Below, one piece after another: positions 1 to 8,499 of a stretch of DNA of 27,717 nucleotides (the stretch's first letter is position 1; each line of letters begins with the position of its first letter). The DNA is from JBMNCR01 sp049366695. Its GTDB lineage: Bacteria; Bacillota; Clostridia; Eubacteriales; Alkalibacteraceae. A program made the translations under genes and the position numbers. The stretch lies in assembly GCA_049366695.1 (NCBI GenBank), contig JBMNCR010000050.1, forward strand, positions 1-27,717, given 5' to 3'. The notes under the pieces were generated by a model. The model searched no databases. It worked only from the letters and a program-made list of their open reading frames with translations, and was not told the origin of the DNA.

Positions 1-1415
1 TAAGTACAGACTTTAATGTATCAGATAAATTATATTTTGAACCATTAACTGAAGAAGATACATTCAATATTATTGAAAAGGAATCTCCACAAGGGGTAAT
101 ATTACAGTTTGGTGGACAAACTGCAATAAAACTGGCAAAGTTTTTTGAAGAAAAGAAAGTTGATATATTGGGAACTTCTCCACAAGCTATAGATACCGCA
201 GAAGATAGAGAAAAGTTTGAAGAAATATTAGAAGAATTAAACATTAAAAGACCAAAAGGCAAAGGAATTTGGAATTTAGATGAAGGGTTAAAAATTGCTC
301 AAGAATTAGGATATCCGATACTTGTAAGGCCATCTTACGTTTTAGGTGGACAAGGAATGGAGATATGTTATGATGATACAGAGCTAGAATATTATCTAAA
401 AGATGCTTTTGAAAAAGATAAAAAGAATCCTGTATTGATAGATAAATATTTAGAAGGAAGAGAAATAGAAGTAGATGCAATATGTGATGGAAAAGAAGTC
501 CTAATACCTGGAATTATGGAACATCTAGAAAGAGCGGGAGTGCATTCAGGAGATAGCATAAGTATTTATCCGCCTCAAAATATATCACGTAGAATACAAG
601 AGGAATTATTACGATATACAAAACTTATTGCTCTAAAATTAAACGTAATTGGAATGATAAATATTCAATTTATTGAATATGACAATGAACTATACATTAT
701 AGAGGTAAATCCAAGGTCTAGTAGAACAGTGCCATATATTAGTAAAGTAACTAATGTGCCAATAATTGAAATAGCTACAAGAGTTATGTTGGGAGAAAAG
801 CTTGAAGATCTTCCATATGGAACAGGTATCTATCGAGAATCAAAATTAATTTGTGTAAAGGTACCTGTGTTTTCAACAGAAAAACTTCCTAATGTTGAGG
901 CTAGTTTAGGACCGGAAATGAGATCAACTGGAGAAGTTTTAGGTGTTTCTGATGATTTTGAGGAAGCAATGTATAAAGGTTTAGTAGCAGCTGGGATGGA
1001 TTTAAGTGATAGGAAGCGAAAAGTGCTAGTAACTTTAAGACCAAAAGATAAAGAAAAATTTATACCTATGGCAAAAAAAATGAACGAAATGGGTTATGAA
1101 TTTTATGCTACGGAGAACACTGCAAAGGAATTGGAAAGTATAGGAATTAATGTTGAAAAGGTGAAGAAAATTGACGAAGGAACTCCAAATATATTAGATA
1201 CTATTAGAACAGGAAATATTGACATGGTATTTAATACACCAACAAAAGGAAATGATTCTAAAAGGGATGGTTTTATTATTAGGAGAACAGCCATCGAATC
1301 TTCAGTAGAGCTTATGACCAATCTTGACAAGGCGAAAACTATAATTGATATTTTGTATAATAACGTATCTCATCAAGACATTAAAATCTACGAGATTTCT
1401 CAATATGGTAAATAA
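1..1415 (+). CDS. carB: Carbamoyl-phosphate synthase large subunit, C-terminal part
   Basis: This is the 3' part of the gene for the large subunit of carbamoyl-phosphate synthase, which makes carbamoyl phosphate from ammonia delivered by CarA, bicarbonate and two ATP for pyrimidine and arginine synthesis in the cytoplasm. The frame is open from base 3, so the gene begins before the window. About 470 residues are visible of the roughly 1,070 usual for the family. They cover the end of the linker domain (LYFEPLT, QFGGQTAI), the second ATP-grasp domain (LVRPSYVLGGQGM, EVNPRSSRTVPYISK) and the C-terminal MGS-like allosteric domain (VLVTLRPKDKEKF, GNDSKRDGFIIRRTAIE). A TTG at 168 is only an internal codon, not a start. 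The gene ends at an intrinsic terminator and is therefore probably the last gene of its operon. Nothing looks degraded. Confidence 0.97.
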   Translation, partial: STDFNVSDKLYFEPLTEEDTFNIIEKESPQGVILQFGGQTAIKLAKFFEEKKVDILGTSPQAIDTAEDREKFEEILEELNIKRPKGKGIWNLDEGLKIAQELGYPILVRPSYVLGGQGMEICYDDTELEYYLKDAFEKDKKNPVLIDKYLEGREIEVDAICDGKEVLIPGIMEHLERAGVHSGDSISIYPPQNISRRIQEELLRYTKLIALKLNVIGMINIQFIEYDNELYIIEVNPRSSRTVPYISKVTNVPIIEIATRVMLGEKLEDLPYGTGIYRESKLICVKVPVFSTEKLPNVEASLGPEMRSTGEVLGVSDDFEEAMYKGLVAAGMDLSDRKRKVLVTLRPKDKEKFIPMAKKMNEMGYEFYATENTAKELESIGINVEKVKKIDEGTPNILDTIRTGNIDMVFNTPTKGNDSKRDGFIIRRTAIESSVELMTNLDKAKTIIDILYNNVSHQDIKIYEISQYGK

Positions 1416-1433
1416 ATAATTTGTATATATAAC

Positions 1434-1478
1434 CTCCAAACGGTGATCATTTATATTGATCAGTTTGGAGTTTTTTTT
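1434..1478 (+). terminator. Intrinsic terminator of carB
   Basis: CTCCAAAC pairs with GTTTGGAG. An inner TGATCA/TGATCA stem continues the hairpin, and a run of eight T follows directly. It starts 18 bases after the carB stop. Confidence 0.9.
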
Positions 1479-1676
1479 ATTGTGAGATTAGATATTTTTA
1501 CGTTTAATTGTGTTTGTATATATTTTTGAAATCAATAGAAATAGGTTTTTGCAACTAAAAGAAAAGCGTTTTTATTTCTAATGAAATTTGAATACGATTA
1601 CAATCATCATTATCTTTTGCCATGTTACATAATACAGTATACTTAAACTAAATAGTAGCTAGATTTGGAGGCAGTA

Positions 1677-2498
1677 ATGTATAAATTATTAGCATTAGAT
1701 ATTGATGGAACACTTGTTGGTAAAGAGGAAAAAATGTCAGATAGGGTAAAAGAAACGATTTTGAAGGTTAAACAAATGGGAGTACATGTTGCGTTATTAT
1801 CTGGAAGAAACTATCTTGGAATGAAACCATATATAGAACAACTAGGACTTGATACTATTGCAGCTTCTGCAAATGGAACGGTACTTGTGGATGTAAATAC
1901 TGATGAAATTGTGTACCAAGAGATTTTTGACAAAGAGGTAGCTAAAAAGATATCTCTAGAGGCAAAGAAAAAAGGGCTGTTGGTTGTAAATATGTCAGAG
2001 TATACCATTTATACAGAAGACTTTTGTCATGCTCCAAAAGAAGTAAGGAATTTTATGCATTTTAACTTTAATATCACTAAAGACATAATTAAGTGTATCG
2101 AAGAGAAAAAACCAAATAAGATTTCTTTAGCCGGAGAATCTATCGAATTAAACAAGTTTAGAAAAGAATATTTAAACCAATTTAAAGAAAAATTTAATAT
2201 AGATTTTGGCATGGAATATTTTTTGGAAATATATTCAAAAAAAGCTAGCAAAGGAAAAGCGCTAAAAATAATTACTCAGAACTTAGGTTGTAAAAAAGAA
2301 CAAGTTATTTGCATAGGCGATTCTGAAAATGATATAGAAATGTTTAAATCTTCTGGATGCGCTATAGCCATGGGAAGTGCAACAGATGCTGTAAAAAAAT
2401 ATGCGCACTATATTACGGAAAATGTAGATAAGGATGGAGCAGCATATGCTATTGAAAAATTTATATTAAAAGACCAAGGAGAGAGCACGCATGTATAA
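1677..2498 (+). CDS. Cof-type HAD-superfamily phosphatase
   Basis: This is a 273-residue cytosolic haloacid-dehalogenase phosphatase of the Cof subfamily (class IIB), which usually acts on sugar phosphates, nucleotides or flavin phosphates. The specific substrate cannot be read from sequence. Motif I is LDIDGT with the nucleophile Asp8 and acid/base Asp10. Motif II is SGR at 42-44. The motif III Lys lies in KASKGKAL near 192-194, and motif IV is GDSEND at 214-219. The C2 cap lies between motifs II and III. The ATG at 1677 is chosen over an in-frame TTG at 1665 because TTGGAGG at 1665-1671 is the ribosome binding site and the paralogue next door starts with the same MYKLL. The gene overlaps the next by 8 bases, so the two are probably translationally coupled. 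A possible promoter upstream (TTGCCA at 1617, TATACT at 1638) has a short 15-base spacer. Confidence 0.93.
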   Translation: MYKLLALDIDGTLVGKEEKMSDRVKETILKVKQMGVHVALLSGRNYLGMKPYIEQLGLDTIAASANGTVLVDVNTDEIVYQEIFDKEVAKKISLEAKKKGLLVVNMSEYTIYTEDFCHAPKEVRNFMHFNFNITKDIIKCIEEKKPNKISLAGESIELNKFRKEYLNQFKEKFNIDFGMEYFLEIYSKKASKGKALKIITQNLGCKKEQVICIGDSENDIEMFKSSGCAIAMGSATDAVKKYAHYITENVDKDGAAYAIEKFILKDQGESTHV

Positions 2499-3300
2499 AT
2501 TGTTAGGTATAGATATTGATGGTACCATTATTAACTATGAGCAACCAAACATCACAAAAAGAGTAAAAGAAGCAATTTTTAGAGCAAAAAAACAAGGAGT
2601 TCATGTTGTATTAATATCGGGAAGAAATTATTATAGTATGAAAAGATTTCTTGAAGAATTGGATGTAAAAGACTTTGGTATCACTATTAATGGTGGGATA
2701 GTTATTGATCTGAAAAGTGGAGAAAAAATATTTGAAACATATTTAGATGAAGAAATTGCGCGAGGATTGACAAATATTTTTATACAAGAAAAAGTAGCTT
2801 ATGCAGTATTTGCAGGACTTAATGCTTATGCTGTAAGAGAATTCGAAAAGAATCCTACAGTTGAATACTTGAAAAATGAAAAGGATAATGTAATTGTTTA
2901 TGATGATACAGAAGATTTTTTGAGTACTATTAAAACTAATAAATTTATTGCCATGACTGACGATAAAAACCTAGAGAAATTAACACAAATAATAAAAGAA
3001 AAATATGGTGATAAAGTATATGTAGAGTATGGATTTAGCGGTTTAATAGAGATATATCCTATAGGAATGAACAAGGGTGTAGCTTTACAGTCTTTAGCAA
3101 ACAAACTGCAAATTCCTATGAAAAAAGTAATGACTATAGGAGATGCTGAGAATGATATATCTATGTTAAAAGTGGCAGGAATGGGTGTAGCCATGGGGAA
3201 TGCTATTATGAATGTCAAAGACCATGCTGATTTTGTTACAAAAGCAATTCATGAAGATGGTGTTGCTCATGCAATAGATAAATTTATTTTTAATATTTAA
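2491..3300 (+). CDS. Cof-type HAD-superfamily phosphatase (tandem paralogue)
   Basis: This second Cof-like HAD phosphatase, 269 residues, is clearly a tandem duplicate of the gene before it. Both start MYKLL and share DIDGT, VKEAI/VKETI, SGRNY and GVAMG/AIAMG blocks. The catalytic set is complete: Asp8 and Asp10, Ser43-Gly-Arg, Lys near 195 (GMNKGVALQ) and GDAEND at 217-222. The cap region between residues 80 and 190 differs most from the paralogue, which suggests a different substrate. That is inference, since the cap sets specificity in this family. The ATG at 2491 lies inside the last codons of the upstream gene (8-base overlap), and GGAGAG just before it serves as ribosome binding site. 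A long imperfect inverted repeat begins right after the stop codon. The substrate is unknown. Confidence 0.93.
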   Translation: MYKLLGIDIDGTIINYEQPNITKRVKEAIFRAKKQGVHVVLISGRNYYSMKRFLEELDVKDFGITINGGIVIDLKSGEKIFETYLDEEIARGLTNIFIQEKVAYAVFAGLNAYAVREFEKNPTVEYLKNEKDNVIVYDDTEDFLSTIKTNKFIAMTDDKNLEKLTQIIKEKYGDKVYVEYGFSGLIEIYPIGMNKGVALQSLANKLQIPMKKVMTIGDAENDISMLKVAGMGVAMGNAIMNVKDHADFVTKAIHEDGVAHAIDKFIFNI

Positions 3301-3302
3301 AA

Positions 3303-3399
3303 GAACTCATATTTGCTCAAGAATATAAATAATGATTCATAGAACATTATGCGATATTAGTGTAAGATAATCATTATTAGCTATGTGCTAAATGAGTTC
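3303..3399. repeat. Long imperfect inverted repeat after the HAD pair
   Basis: GAACTCAT (3303-3310) is the exact reverse complement of ATGAGTTC (3392-3399). Inside it AATAATGAT (3328-3336) pairs with ATCATTATT (3370-3378). Together they can fold a two-tier hairpin of about 97 bases with a loop near 3337-3369. No T run follows, so it is not a standard terminator. It may be a 3' stabilising structure, a small RNA or a dispersed repeat. The rest of 3301-3508 is AT-rich with no reading frame I can support. Confidence 0.5.
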
Positions 3400-3475
3400 A
3401 AAATATTAAAATCTGTAAATGATAATGTATATTATAGCATTTAGTTAATAATTAATAATATAATTTCATAGGGCT

Positions 3476-3503
3476 CATACTAATGATGAAAATAATTAGT
3501 ATG
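3476..3503 (-). terminator. Putative stem-loop terminator of amt
   Basis: CATACTAAT (3476-3484) and ATTAGTATG (3495-3503) form a 9-base-pair stem with a 10-base loop, beginning 5 bases beyond the amt stop on the minus strand. The T tract after it is poor, so termination is uncertain. Confidence 0.5.
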
Positions 3504-3508
3504 AAAGT

Positions 3509-4807
3509 CTACATTGCCCTTTTAGAAATTTTATCTATTTGTAGGTAAAGGTATTCAATTTCTTTTTCTACATCATCAAGAGTAGGTAGTGTTTTAGTAT
3601 TTTCAGGATAGGCATTAGTTTTATGTACTGCAATGTCTGAACCTAAAAGTTCATCTTCTTCGGATAAGCGAAGACCTATAGTTATATCTAGAGTTTTGTA
3701 TACAATATATCCGAAAAACAAGGAAAATACTACTCCAGAAAGTGAGCCTAATAATTGAGTTATAATGCTAACTCCTCCAATTCCACCAAAAATATTTAAT
3801 CCAAATATTCCTGCAGCAATACCTCCCCAAGAACCTACAACTCCATGTAATGGCCAAACACCTAGTACATCATCAATTTTTAAAACTTCTGATTCAAATG
3901 TAAGCATTTTTATGAATATAGCAGAACCAATGCCTCCTACAAAAAAAGCACTAAGTGGATGAAACAAATCTGATCCAGCACATACTGCAATTAGACCGGC
4001 TAATGCACCATTGTAAATAGCAACGGAGTCATTTTTTGATATTATTATTGCAAAGATTATACCACCTACCATTGCAAATAAAGAATTGATCGCAACTAAT
4101 GAAGAGATTGCCTCAAAATTTTGTGCACTCATTACATTGAAACCGAACCAACCAACGGCTAGTATCCAACTGCCTAGACTAAGTATAGGTATATTACTTA
4201 CAGGTATAGAAACGGATTTACCATTTTTAAAACGACCGATTCTAGGACCTAGAATCATTATTGCTGGTAGAGCAAGCCAACCACCAATAGAATGAACAAC
4301 TACAGAACCTGCATAATCATGAAATGGAGTTCCACCTAATGACATCAAAAAATCTTGAAACCAAGTATTTTGCCCCCAGATAAGAGATTCAAATAAAGGA
4401 TATACAATGCCCACTAAGATACTCCCTGCAATTACTTGGGGCCAAAACTTTGCTCTCTCAGCAATTCCTCCTGAAATTATAGCAGGGATGGCAGCTGCAA
4501 AAGTAAGTAAAAAGAAGAAGTGCATTAAATCAAATCCAGGAATGGCGATTATTCCAATAGAGCCCATAGACGAAATGTCTTTTGCTGAGGCTAAAAAACT
4601 AATTCCGTAAGCTATAGGGAAACCAATGAAAAAATACACAATAGTAGAAAAACTCCAATCAGTTATGATTTTAACTAATGCATTAACCTGGTTTTTTTGT
4701 CGTACAGATCCCACTTCTAAAAATGCAAATCCAGCATGCATTGCAAAAATCATAGTTGCTCCTAAAAACATAAATAGAATATTACTGCTAGTTAATACGG
4801 TGTTCAT
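3509..4807 (-). CDS. amt: Ammonium transporter, Amt family
   Basis: This 432-residue integral membrane protein of the Amt/Mep/Rh family moves ammonium across the cytoplasmic membrane. About eleven hydrophobic helices are visible. The twin pore histidines are present as His172 (VVHSIGG) and His321 (PLHGVVGSWGG), and the ammonium-site Asp164 is in DYAGS. The signature FAFLEVGSVRQKNQVN at residues 28-43 and the tail SEEDELLGSD (AmtB-like, where PII proteins contact the transporter) also fit. The last 30 residues form a hydrophilic, Glu/Lys-rich extension that could be helical. The start is supported by GGGAGG about 8 bases upstream. No glnK/PII gene lies beside it in the window, although amt and glnK are often paired. 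A perfect palindrome sits in its upstream region at 4860-4885. The gene stands alone, between HAD phosphatase genes on the other strand. Confidence 0.95.
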   Translation of the reverse strand: MNTVLTSSNILFMFLGATMIFAMHAGFAFLEVGSVRQKNQVNALVKIITDWSFSTIVYFFIGFPIAYGISFLASAKDISSMGSIGIIAIPGFDLMHFFFLLTFAAAIPAIISGGIAERAKFWPQVIAGSILVGIVYPLFESLIWGQNTWFQDFLMSLGGTPFHDYAGSVVVHSIGGWLALPAIMILGPRIGRFKNGKSVSIPVSNIPILSLGSWILAVGWFGFNVMSAQNFEAISSLVAINSLFAMVGGIIFAIIISKNDSVAIYNGALAGLIAVCAGSDLFHPLSAFFVGGIGSAIFIKMLTFESEVLKIDDVLGVWPLHGVVGSWGGIAAGIFGLNIFGGIGGVSIITQLLGSLSGVVFSLFFGYIVYKTLDITIGLRLSEEDELLGSDIAVHKTNAYPENTKTLPTLDDVEKEIEYLYLQIDKISKRAM

Positions 4808-4859
4808 AATAATTCCTCCCTTTTTACATCATCACAAAAAATAAAAAACGCCAAATATA

Positions 4860-4885
4860 AAGAGAAATAATATATTATTTCTCTT
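4860..4885. promoter_or_regulatory. Perfect 26-base palindrome upstream of amt
   Basis: Bases 4860-4885 read the same on both strands (centre ATATAT, outer arms AGAGAAATAA/TTATTTCTCT). It lies 53 bases before the amt start on the minus strand. It could be a dimeric-regulator operator or, if transcribed, a leader hairpin. The T-rich stretch after it on the minus strand (rc of 4840-4853) would allow attenuation. The rest of the 401-base gap 4808-5208 is AT-rich and has no supportable gene. Confidence 0.55.
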
Positions 4886-5167
4886 ATAATATTGACGTCA
4901 TTGTCTAGGTAAATATATTCACTTGAGTAACTTATTTTTTGATAATTGTCTATAAAACATAGATATGTTTAAATCTCGTACATTAACTATTATATATACA
5001 ATTATATTAATTATCAATATTTTTAATAAAAAAATACATATGATGTTGTGTAAAATAAAATAATGTGATGAAATATCAAGCAATTAAAGTATTGAGAAAT
5101 CCAAGTAATAGATACTATACTTGCACACAATTACACTTAAGATTCAAGCTAATGGAGTATATATTTA

Positions 5168-5176
5168 TGTTATAAT
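5168..5176 (+). promoter_or_regulatory. Extended -10 promoter element for the third HAD gene
   Basis: TGTTATAAT (TGn plus a perfect TATAAT) ends 32 bases before the ATG at 5209. No good -35 is visible, which is tolerated with an extended -10. Confidence 0.45.
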
Positions 5177-5208
5177 TATATTTATTAATTAGTAGATAGG
5201 AGTTTTTA

Positions 5209-6006
5209 ATGATAAAAATGATTGTTTTAGATCTAGATGGTACAACTTTAAATGAAAATAATCAGATATCCGAAGAAAATGTTAAAGCTATAAAAAAATG
5301 TTATCAGCATGGCGTGAAGGTAACATTGGCAAGTGGGCGCAGTGAAAAAGCTATGAGAGACTTTATTATAGAGTGTGATTTGGAGGATTTGTTTCATATA
5401 TGTAATAACGGAGCATACATTTTTAAAACTGATGGTACGAGGTTTAATATACCATATATTGCATATAAAGAAATTGAGCATATAAAAAAAAGCCTTGAAG
5501 AATTAGAATTGCCATTTGTAGTATGTACAGCTGATGATTTTTATTATGAAACAAGCAATGAATTGGTACAGGAATTGATTACGCACGGGGAAAGTCCCAA
5601 AAATCAAGTTGATGACATTATTATATTGACAAATGTTTTAAAGTTTATAATTTTGTGTAGAACACAAGAAGAATATGAGCGTGCGAAAGTTATAGAAAAT
5701 GATAAATTAAATGTTTTTAGAACATCCCATGATTTTGTAGAAATTATGTCTAAAGGTATAAATAAATATAGTGCAGTTAAAGAACTAGCTAAAATATATG
5801 GGATAGAAAATGATGAAATAATGGCAATGGGGGATGGTGAAAATGATGTTCCCATGCTATCAGGAGTTGGGTTAGGTGTTGCTGTGGCAAATGCAAGAGA
5901 AGAAACAATGAGCGCAGCCAAAATTTACTCGCAGTGGGATAATACAGAATTTGCCGTCGCTAAAGAGATAGAAAAATACATATTAAGTGAATGTTATGAG
6001 TATTGA
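5209..6006 (+). CDS. Cof-type HAD-superfamily phosphatase
   Basis: This 265-residue Cof-subfamily HAD phosphatase is the third in the window. The catalytic residues are intact: Asp8 and Asp10 in LDLDGT, Ser42-Gly-Arg, Lys186 in SKGINKYSAV, and GDGEND at 208-213. The sequence is more distant from the tandem pair upstream (ILALD-like start, NNGAYI block), so it is not a recent copy. The ribosome binding site ATAGGAG lies about 6 bases before the ATG, and an extended -10 element lies just upstream, so it is probably transcribed alone. It ends at a hairpin shared with the convergent chemoreceptor gene. The likely reaction is hydrolysis of a small phosphorylated metabolite. The substrate cannot be assigned. 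Confidence 0.93.
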   Translation: MIKMIVLDLDGTTLNENNQISEENVKAIKKCYQHGVKVTLASGRSEKAMRDFIIECDLEDLFHICNNGAYIFKTDGTRFNIPYIAYKEIEHIKKSLEELELPFVVCTADDFYYETSNELVQELITHGESPKNQVDDIIILTNVLKFIILCRTQEEYERAKVIENDKLNVFRTSHDFVEIMSKGINKYSAVKELAKIYGIENDEIMAMGDGENDVPMLSGVGLGVAVANAREETMSAAKIYSQWDNTEFAVAKEIEKYILSECYEY

Positions 6007-6036
6007 GATGTGTATTGAGTATAGTTTAACTAAGAA

Positions 6037-6083
6037 TATCAATAAACCCTAACTTTTAGTAAAAAAGTTGGGGTTTATTGATA
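6037..6083. terminator. Bidirectional terminator between convergent genes
   Basis: TATCAATAAACCC pairs with GGGTTTATTGATA, and the inner AACTTTT/AAAAGTT extends the stem to about 20 base pairs with one mismatch. It sits between the convergent HAD and chemoreceptor genes and could end both transcripts. T runs are short on either side. Confidence 0.75.
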
Positions 6084-6096
6084 AAGACATTAACTA

Positions 6097-8112
6097 CTAA
6101 ATTTTAAACTTACTTACAAATTTAAGTAATTTTTCTGAGCTGTTTTCTGTGGCTTTCATTAGATCTAATATATGATTTGCTTTTTCCATAACATCAGAAG
6201 CTTTTATAGCAATATCTTGAGTGCCACTAGCACTTTCGTTATTGGAAATAGTTATTTCATTGATTGCATTTAACATACCTTGCATAGTGATTAGTAGATC
6301 TTTTGAAGTATCAGTAAAGACAGTTACTAATTCTTCAACAGACTCAGAATCTTTATAATATTGTTCTCCGTTATTTACCATTAGCTTATAATCATTTATT
6401 ACAGTGGTGTCAATAAATTCTAAAGCTTTTTCAGAATTAGCACTTAGATTCTGTACAGAGGTGACTACCAATTTAGTAACTTCTTGAATTTCATTCACAG
6501 TATTTTTAGAGTCTTCAGCTAATTGTCTAACTTCTTCAGCAACAACTGCAAAACCTTTGCCTGACTCACCTGCTCTAGCTGCTTCTATGGCGGCGTTCAA
6601 CGCAAGAAGATTAGTTTGCGATGTAATTTGTAGTATAGATTCAGTTAGTAGATCTATTTTATCTACAGCTTTTGATTGGTCAATAGCAGATCTGATATCA
6701 GTATTAATATTTTCGCTTATTTCATAAGCAGCTTGTTGAGATCTTATAGCAGTATCTTTTAGTTCTAGAGCTCTAGAACTAATCTCTTTAACTAACTTAG
6801 AACCATTATCGGCTTTATTAGTCATAGATTTTATTGTATCTTCTATTTCTTGGGAAGAAGCATTCATTTCTTCAGTTGAAGCTGCGGTTTCTTCCATACT
6901 TGCTGACATTTGCTGTGTAGTTGCAGATATATCTTCTAACTGGAAGGATAACTCTTTTATATCATTAGTAGAAACATCCACATTTGATTTTACATCATTT
7001 GATTCATGTATTACGTCGTTGATAAGTGATTTAATAGATATTTCCATAGTTTCCACGGCTGTTGCTAATGTGCCAATTTCATCTTTTCTATTTTTTAGTT
7101 TTTCAGGTACTTTCGTAGTAAAATCAGCATTCGCTAATTGATTTAAATGCTTTGAAGCAAGAACTAATGGTTTTGATATGTAATTAGAAGAAAAATAAAC
7201 GATGGCTAATAATATGATTAAAATTACTATAATAAAAATTGCAATAGTTTTAATAAGTGAATTTCCTGACGCCGTTAATTGTTCTTCTGGTAAGGAAATA
7301 GCTAGGCTCCAGTTTGGGGTATTTTCTATGGCTGTATAAGTAACAAATTCTTTAGAACCATCTGGTAAAGTAATTACTTGAATGTTAGTCTCGCCAGACA
7401 ACATCTGTTCTCCTACAATATCAAGCCCTTCATAACCTAATTCAGAAGATTCGCCTAAATTAAGATTCATAATAAATTCTTCATTTGGATGTGCAATGAT
7501 ATTGCCGGATCCATCTACAATCCAGCCATAACCCTTTTCTCCCAAATTTATTTTTGAAATTACATTTGTAAATGAGTCGAGATAAATTCCACTACTGACA
7601 AGCCCAGTAGTTTTATTATTCATATCTTTTACAGGAATGGAAATTGAAAAGAAATAACGATCATTGTCTTCATCATAAATTATTTGAGAAAAAGACAATT
7701 CTTCCCCGTTTTTTATAATAGCAGTATAATCGTTAAAATCTTTGTAATCAAATTCTAGGGCTGTACCTTCTACTGCAACATATGATTTGCCATCTAAGTC
7801 ACAGTATACAAATGCATCAAAGTCTTCACTTTGATTCTCTGCTATTCTTACAACTTCCGTTTTGATATTGGACCAATTATTGCTTTGAAATACTGGATTA
7901 AATGATGTAGTTTTTATCTCCTTGATATAACCGTCTAGTAATTGTTCCATTTCGCTTGCTTTTGCTTTTGAAATTTCTAGAGTCATTTCTTTGCTAAGTG
8001 GGATTACTACATTATTAATTCCGTAAGCTATTAATATTCCTAATATTATAGAAAGTACAAATATTGAACCACCGAAAAGTAATAACATTTTTGATTTTAT
8101 TGATTTACTCAT
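6097..8112 (-). CDS. Methyl-accepting chemotaxis protein with dCache sensor
   Basis: This is a 671-residue membrane chemoreceptor that senses an external ligand and controls the CheA kinase. A short cytoplasmic start is followed by TM1 (about 8-31) and an extracellular dCache-like domain (about 35-285, with GYGWIVDGSGNIIAHPN near 194-210 and a conserved PNWSLAI at the membrane-proximal end). TM2 (about 287-308), a HAMP domain and a long coiled-coil signalling domain come next. The hairpin tip EAARAGESGKGFAVVAEEVR is canonical, and Glu/Gln-rich methylation helices (MEETAASTEEM) are present. The start MSKSIKSK is preferred over upstream in-frame codons because AAAGGGG lies 9 bases before it. 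The C-terminus ends in LLKFVSKFKI with no CheR-binding pentapeptide. The ligand is unknown; dCache domains often bind amino acids or organic acids. A sigma-D-like promoter lies upstream. Confidence 0.95.
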   Translation of the reverse strand: MSKSIKSKMLLLFGGSIFVLSIILGILIAYGINNVVIPLSKEMTLEISKAKASEMEQLLDGYIKEIKTTSFNPVFQSNNWSNIKTEVVRIAENQSEDFDAFVYCDLDGKSYVAVEGTALEFDYKDFNDYTAIIKNGEELSFSQIIYDEDNDRYFFSISIPVKDMNNKTTGLVSSGIYLDSFTNVISKINLGEKGYGWIVDGSGNIIAHPNEEFIMNLNLGESSELGYEGLDIVGEQMLSGETNIQVITLPDGSKEFVTYTAIENTPNWSLAISLPEEQLTASGNSLIKTIAIFIIVILIILLAIVYFSSNYISKPLVLASKHLNQLANADFTTKVPEKLKNRKDEIGTLATAVETMEISIKSLINDVIHESNDVKSNVDVSTNDIKELSFQLEDISATTQQMSASMEETAASTEEMNASSQEIEDTIKSMTNKADNGSKLVKEISSRALELKDTAIRSQQAAYEISENINTDIRSAIDQSKAVDKIDLLTESILQITSQTNLLALNAAIEAARAGESGKGFAVVAEEVRQLAEDSKNTVNEIQEVTKLVVTSVQNLSANSEKALEFIDTTVINDYKLMVNNGEQYYKDSESVEELVTVFTDTSKDLLITMQGMLNAINEITISNNESASGTQDIAIKASDVMEKANHILDLMKATENSSEKLLKFVSKFKI

Positions 8113-8249
8113 TAGCATCGTCCCCTTTTTGTCATAATATAATATTTGCAAATCAGGTAATAAAATAATTTGCAATTATTACTATCTTTATTAAGTTGAA
8201 ATCATTTTCTTTAAATAAAATGAAATGATTTTTTTAAATGATATTATAA

Positions 8250-8276
8250 TAATCGGCTGTTTTTGAATATTTTATA
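8250..8276 (-). promoter_or_regulatory. Sigma-D (flagellar)-like promoter for the chemoreceptor
   Basis: On the minus strand GCCGATTA (8257-8250) resembles the sigma-D/sigma-28 -10 consensus. Upstream lies TAAA at 8274-8271, with 13 bases between the two, or TATA at 8276-8273 with 15. It lies about 140 bases before the chemoreceptor start. The leader contains an inverted repeat, AAATCATTT (8199-8207) with AAATGATTT (8223-8231). A sigma-A TATAAT overlaps the site at 8246-8251, so the sigma factor is not settled. Confidence 0.45.
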
Positions 8277-8499
8277 GACGTGATACAAGGATTCTATGGT
8301 TAGTATAAATTACCAAAATCAACGCTGCACTATAGCACTATATTTTTCTAACTATTGAAAAAGTCAGAATTTCTGCTTTATTGCCTTTGTCATGGTGCCC
8401 ACGTATGCACAAAATACGCTTTTCGCATTGTTTCAGGTGTGGCTTAAACTTCTAATCTTTGTAAAGTTTAAAATTAAAAAAGTTAGTTATTTTAAATTT
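8277..8499. other. Gene-free interval with a GC-richer block
   Basis: No supportable gene lies here. Bases 8375-8450 are noticeably richer in G+C than the flanks and contain short open stretches in several minus-strand frames without a start site. It could be a gene or repeat remnant; I do not recognise it. Confidence 0.4.
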
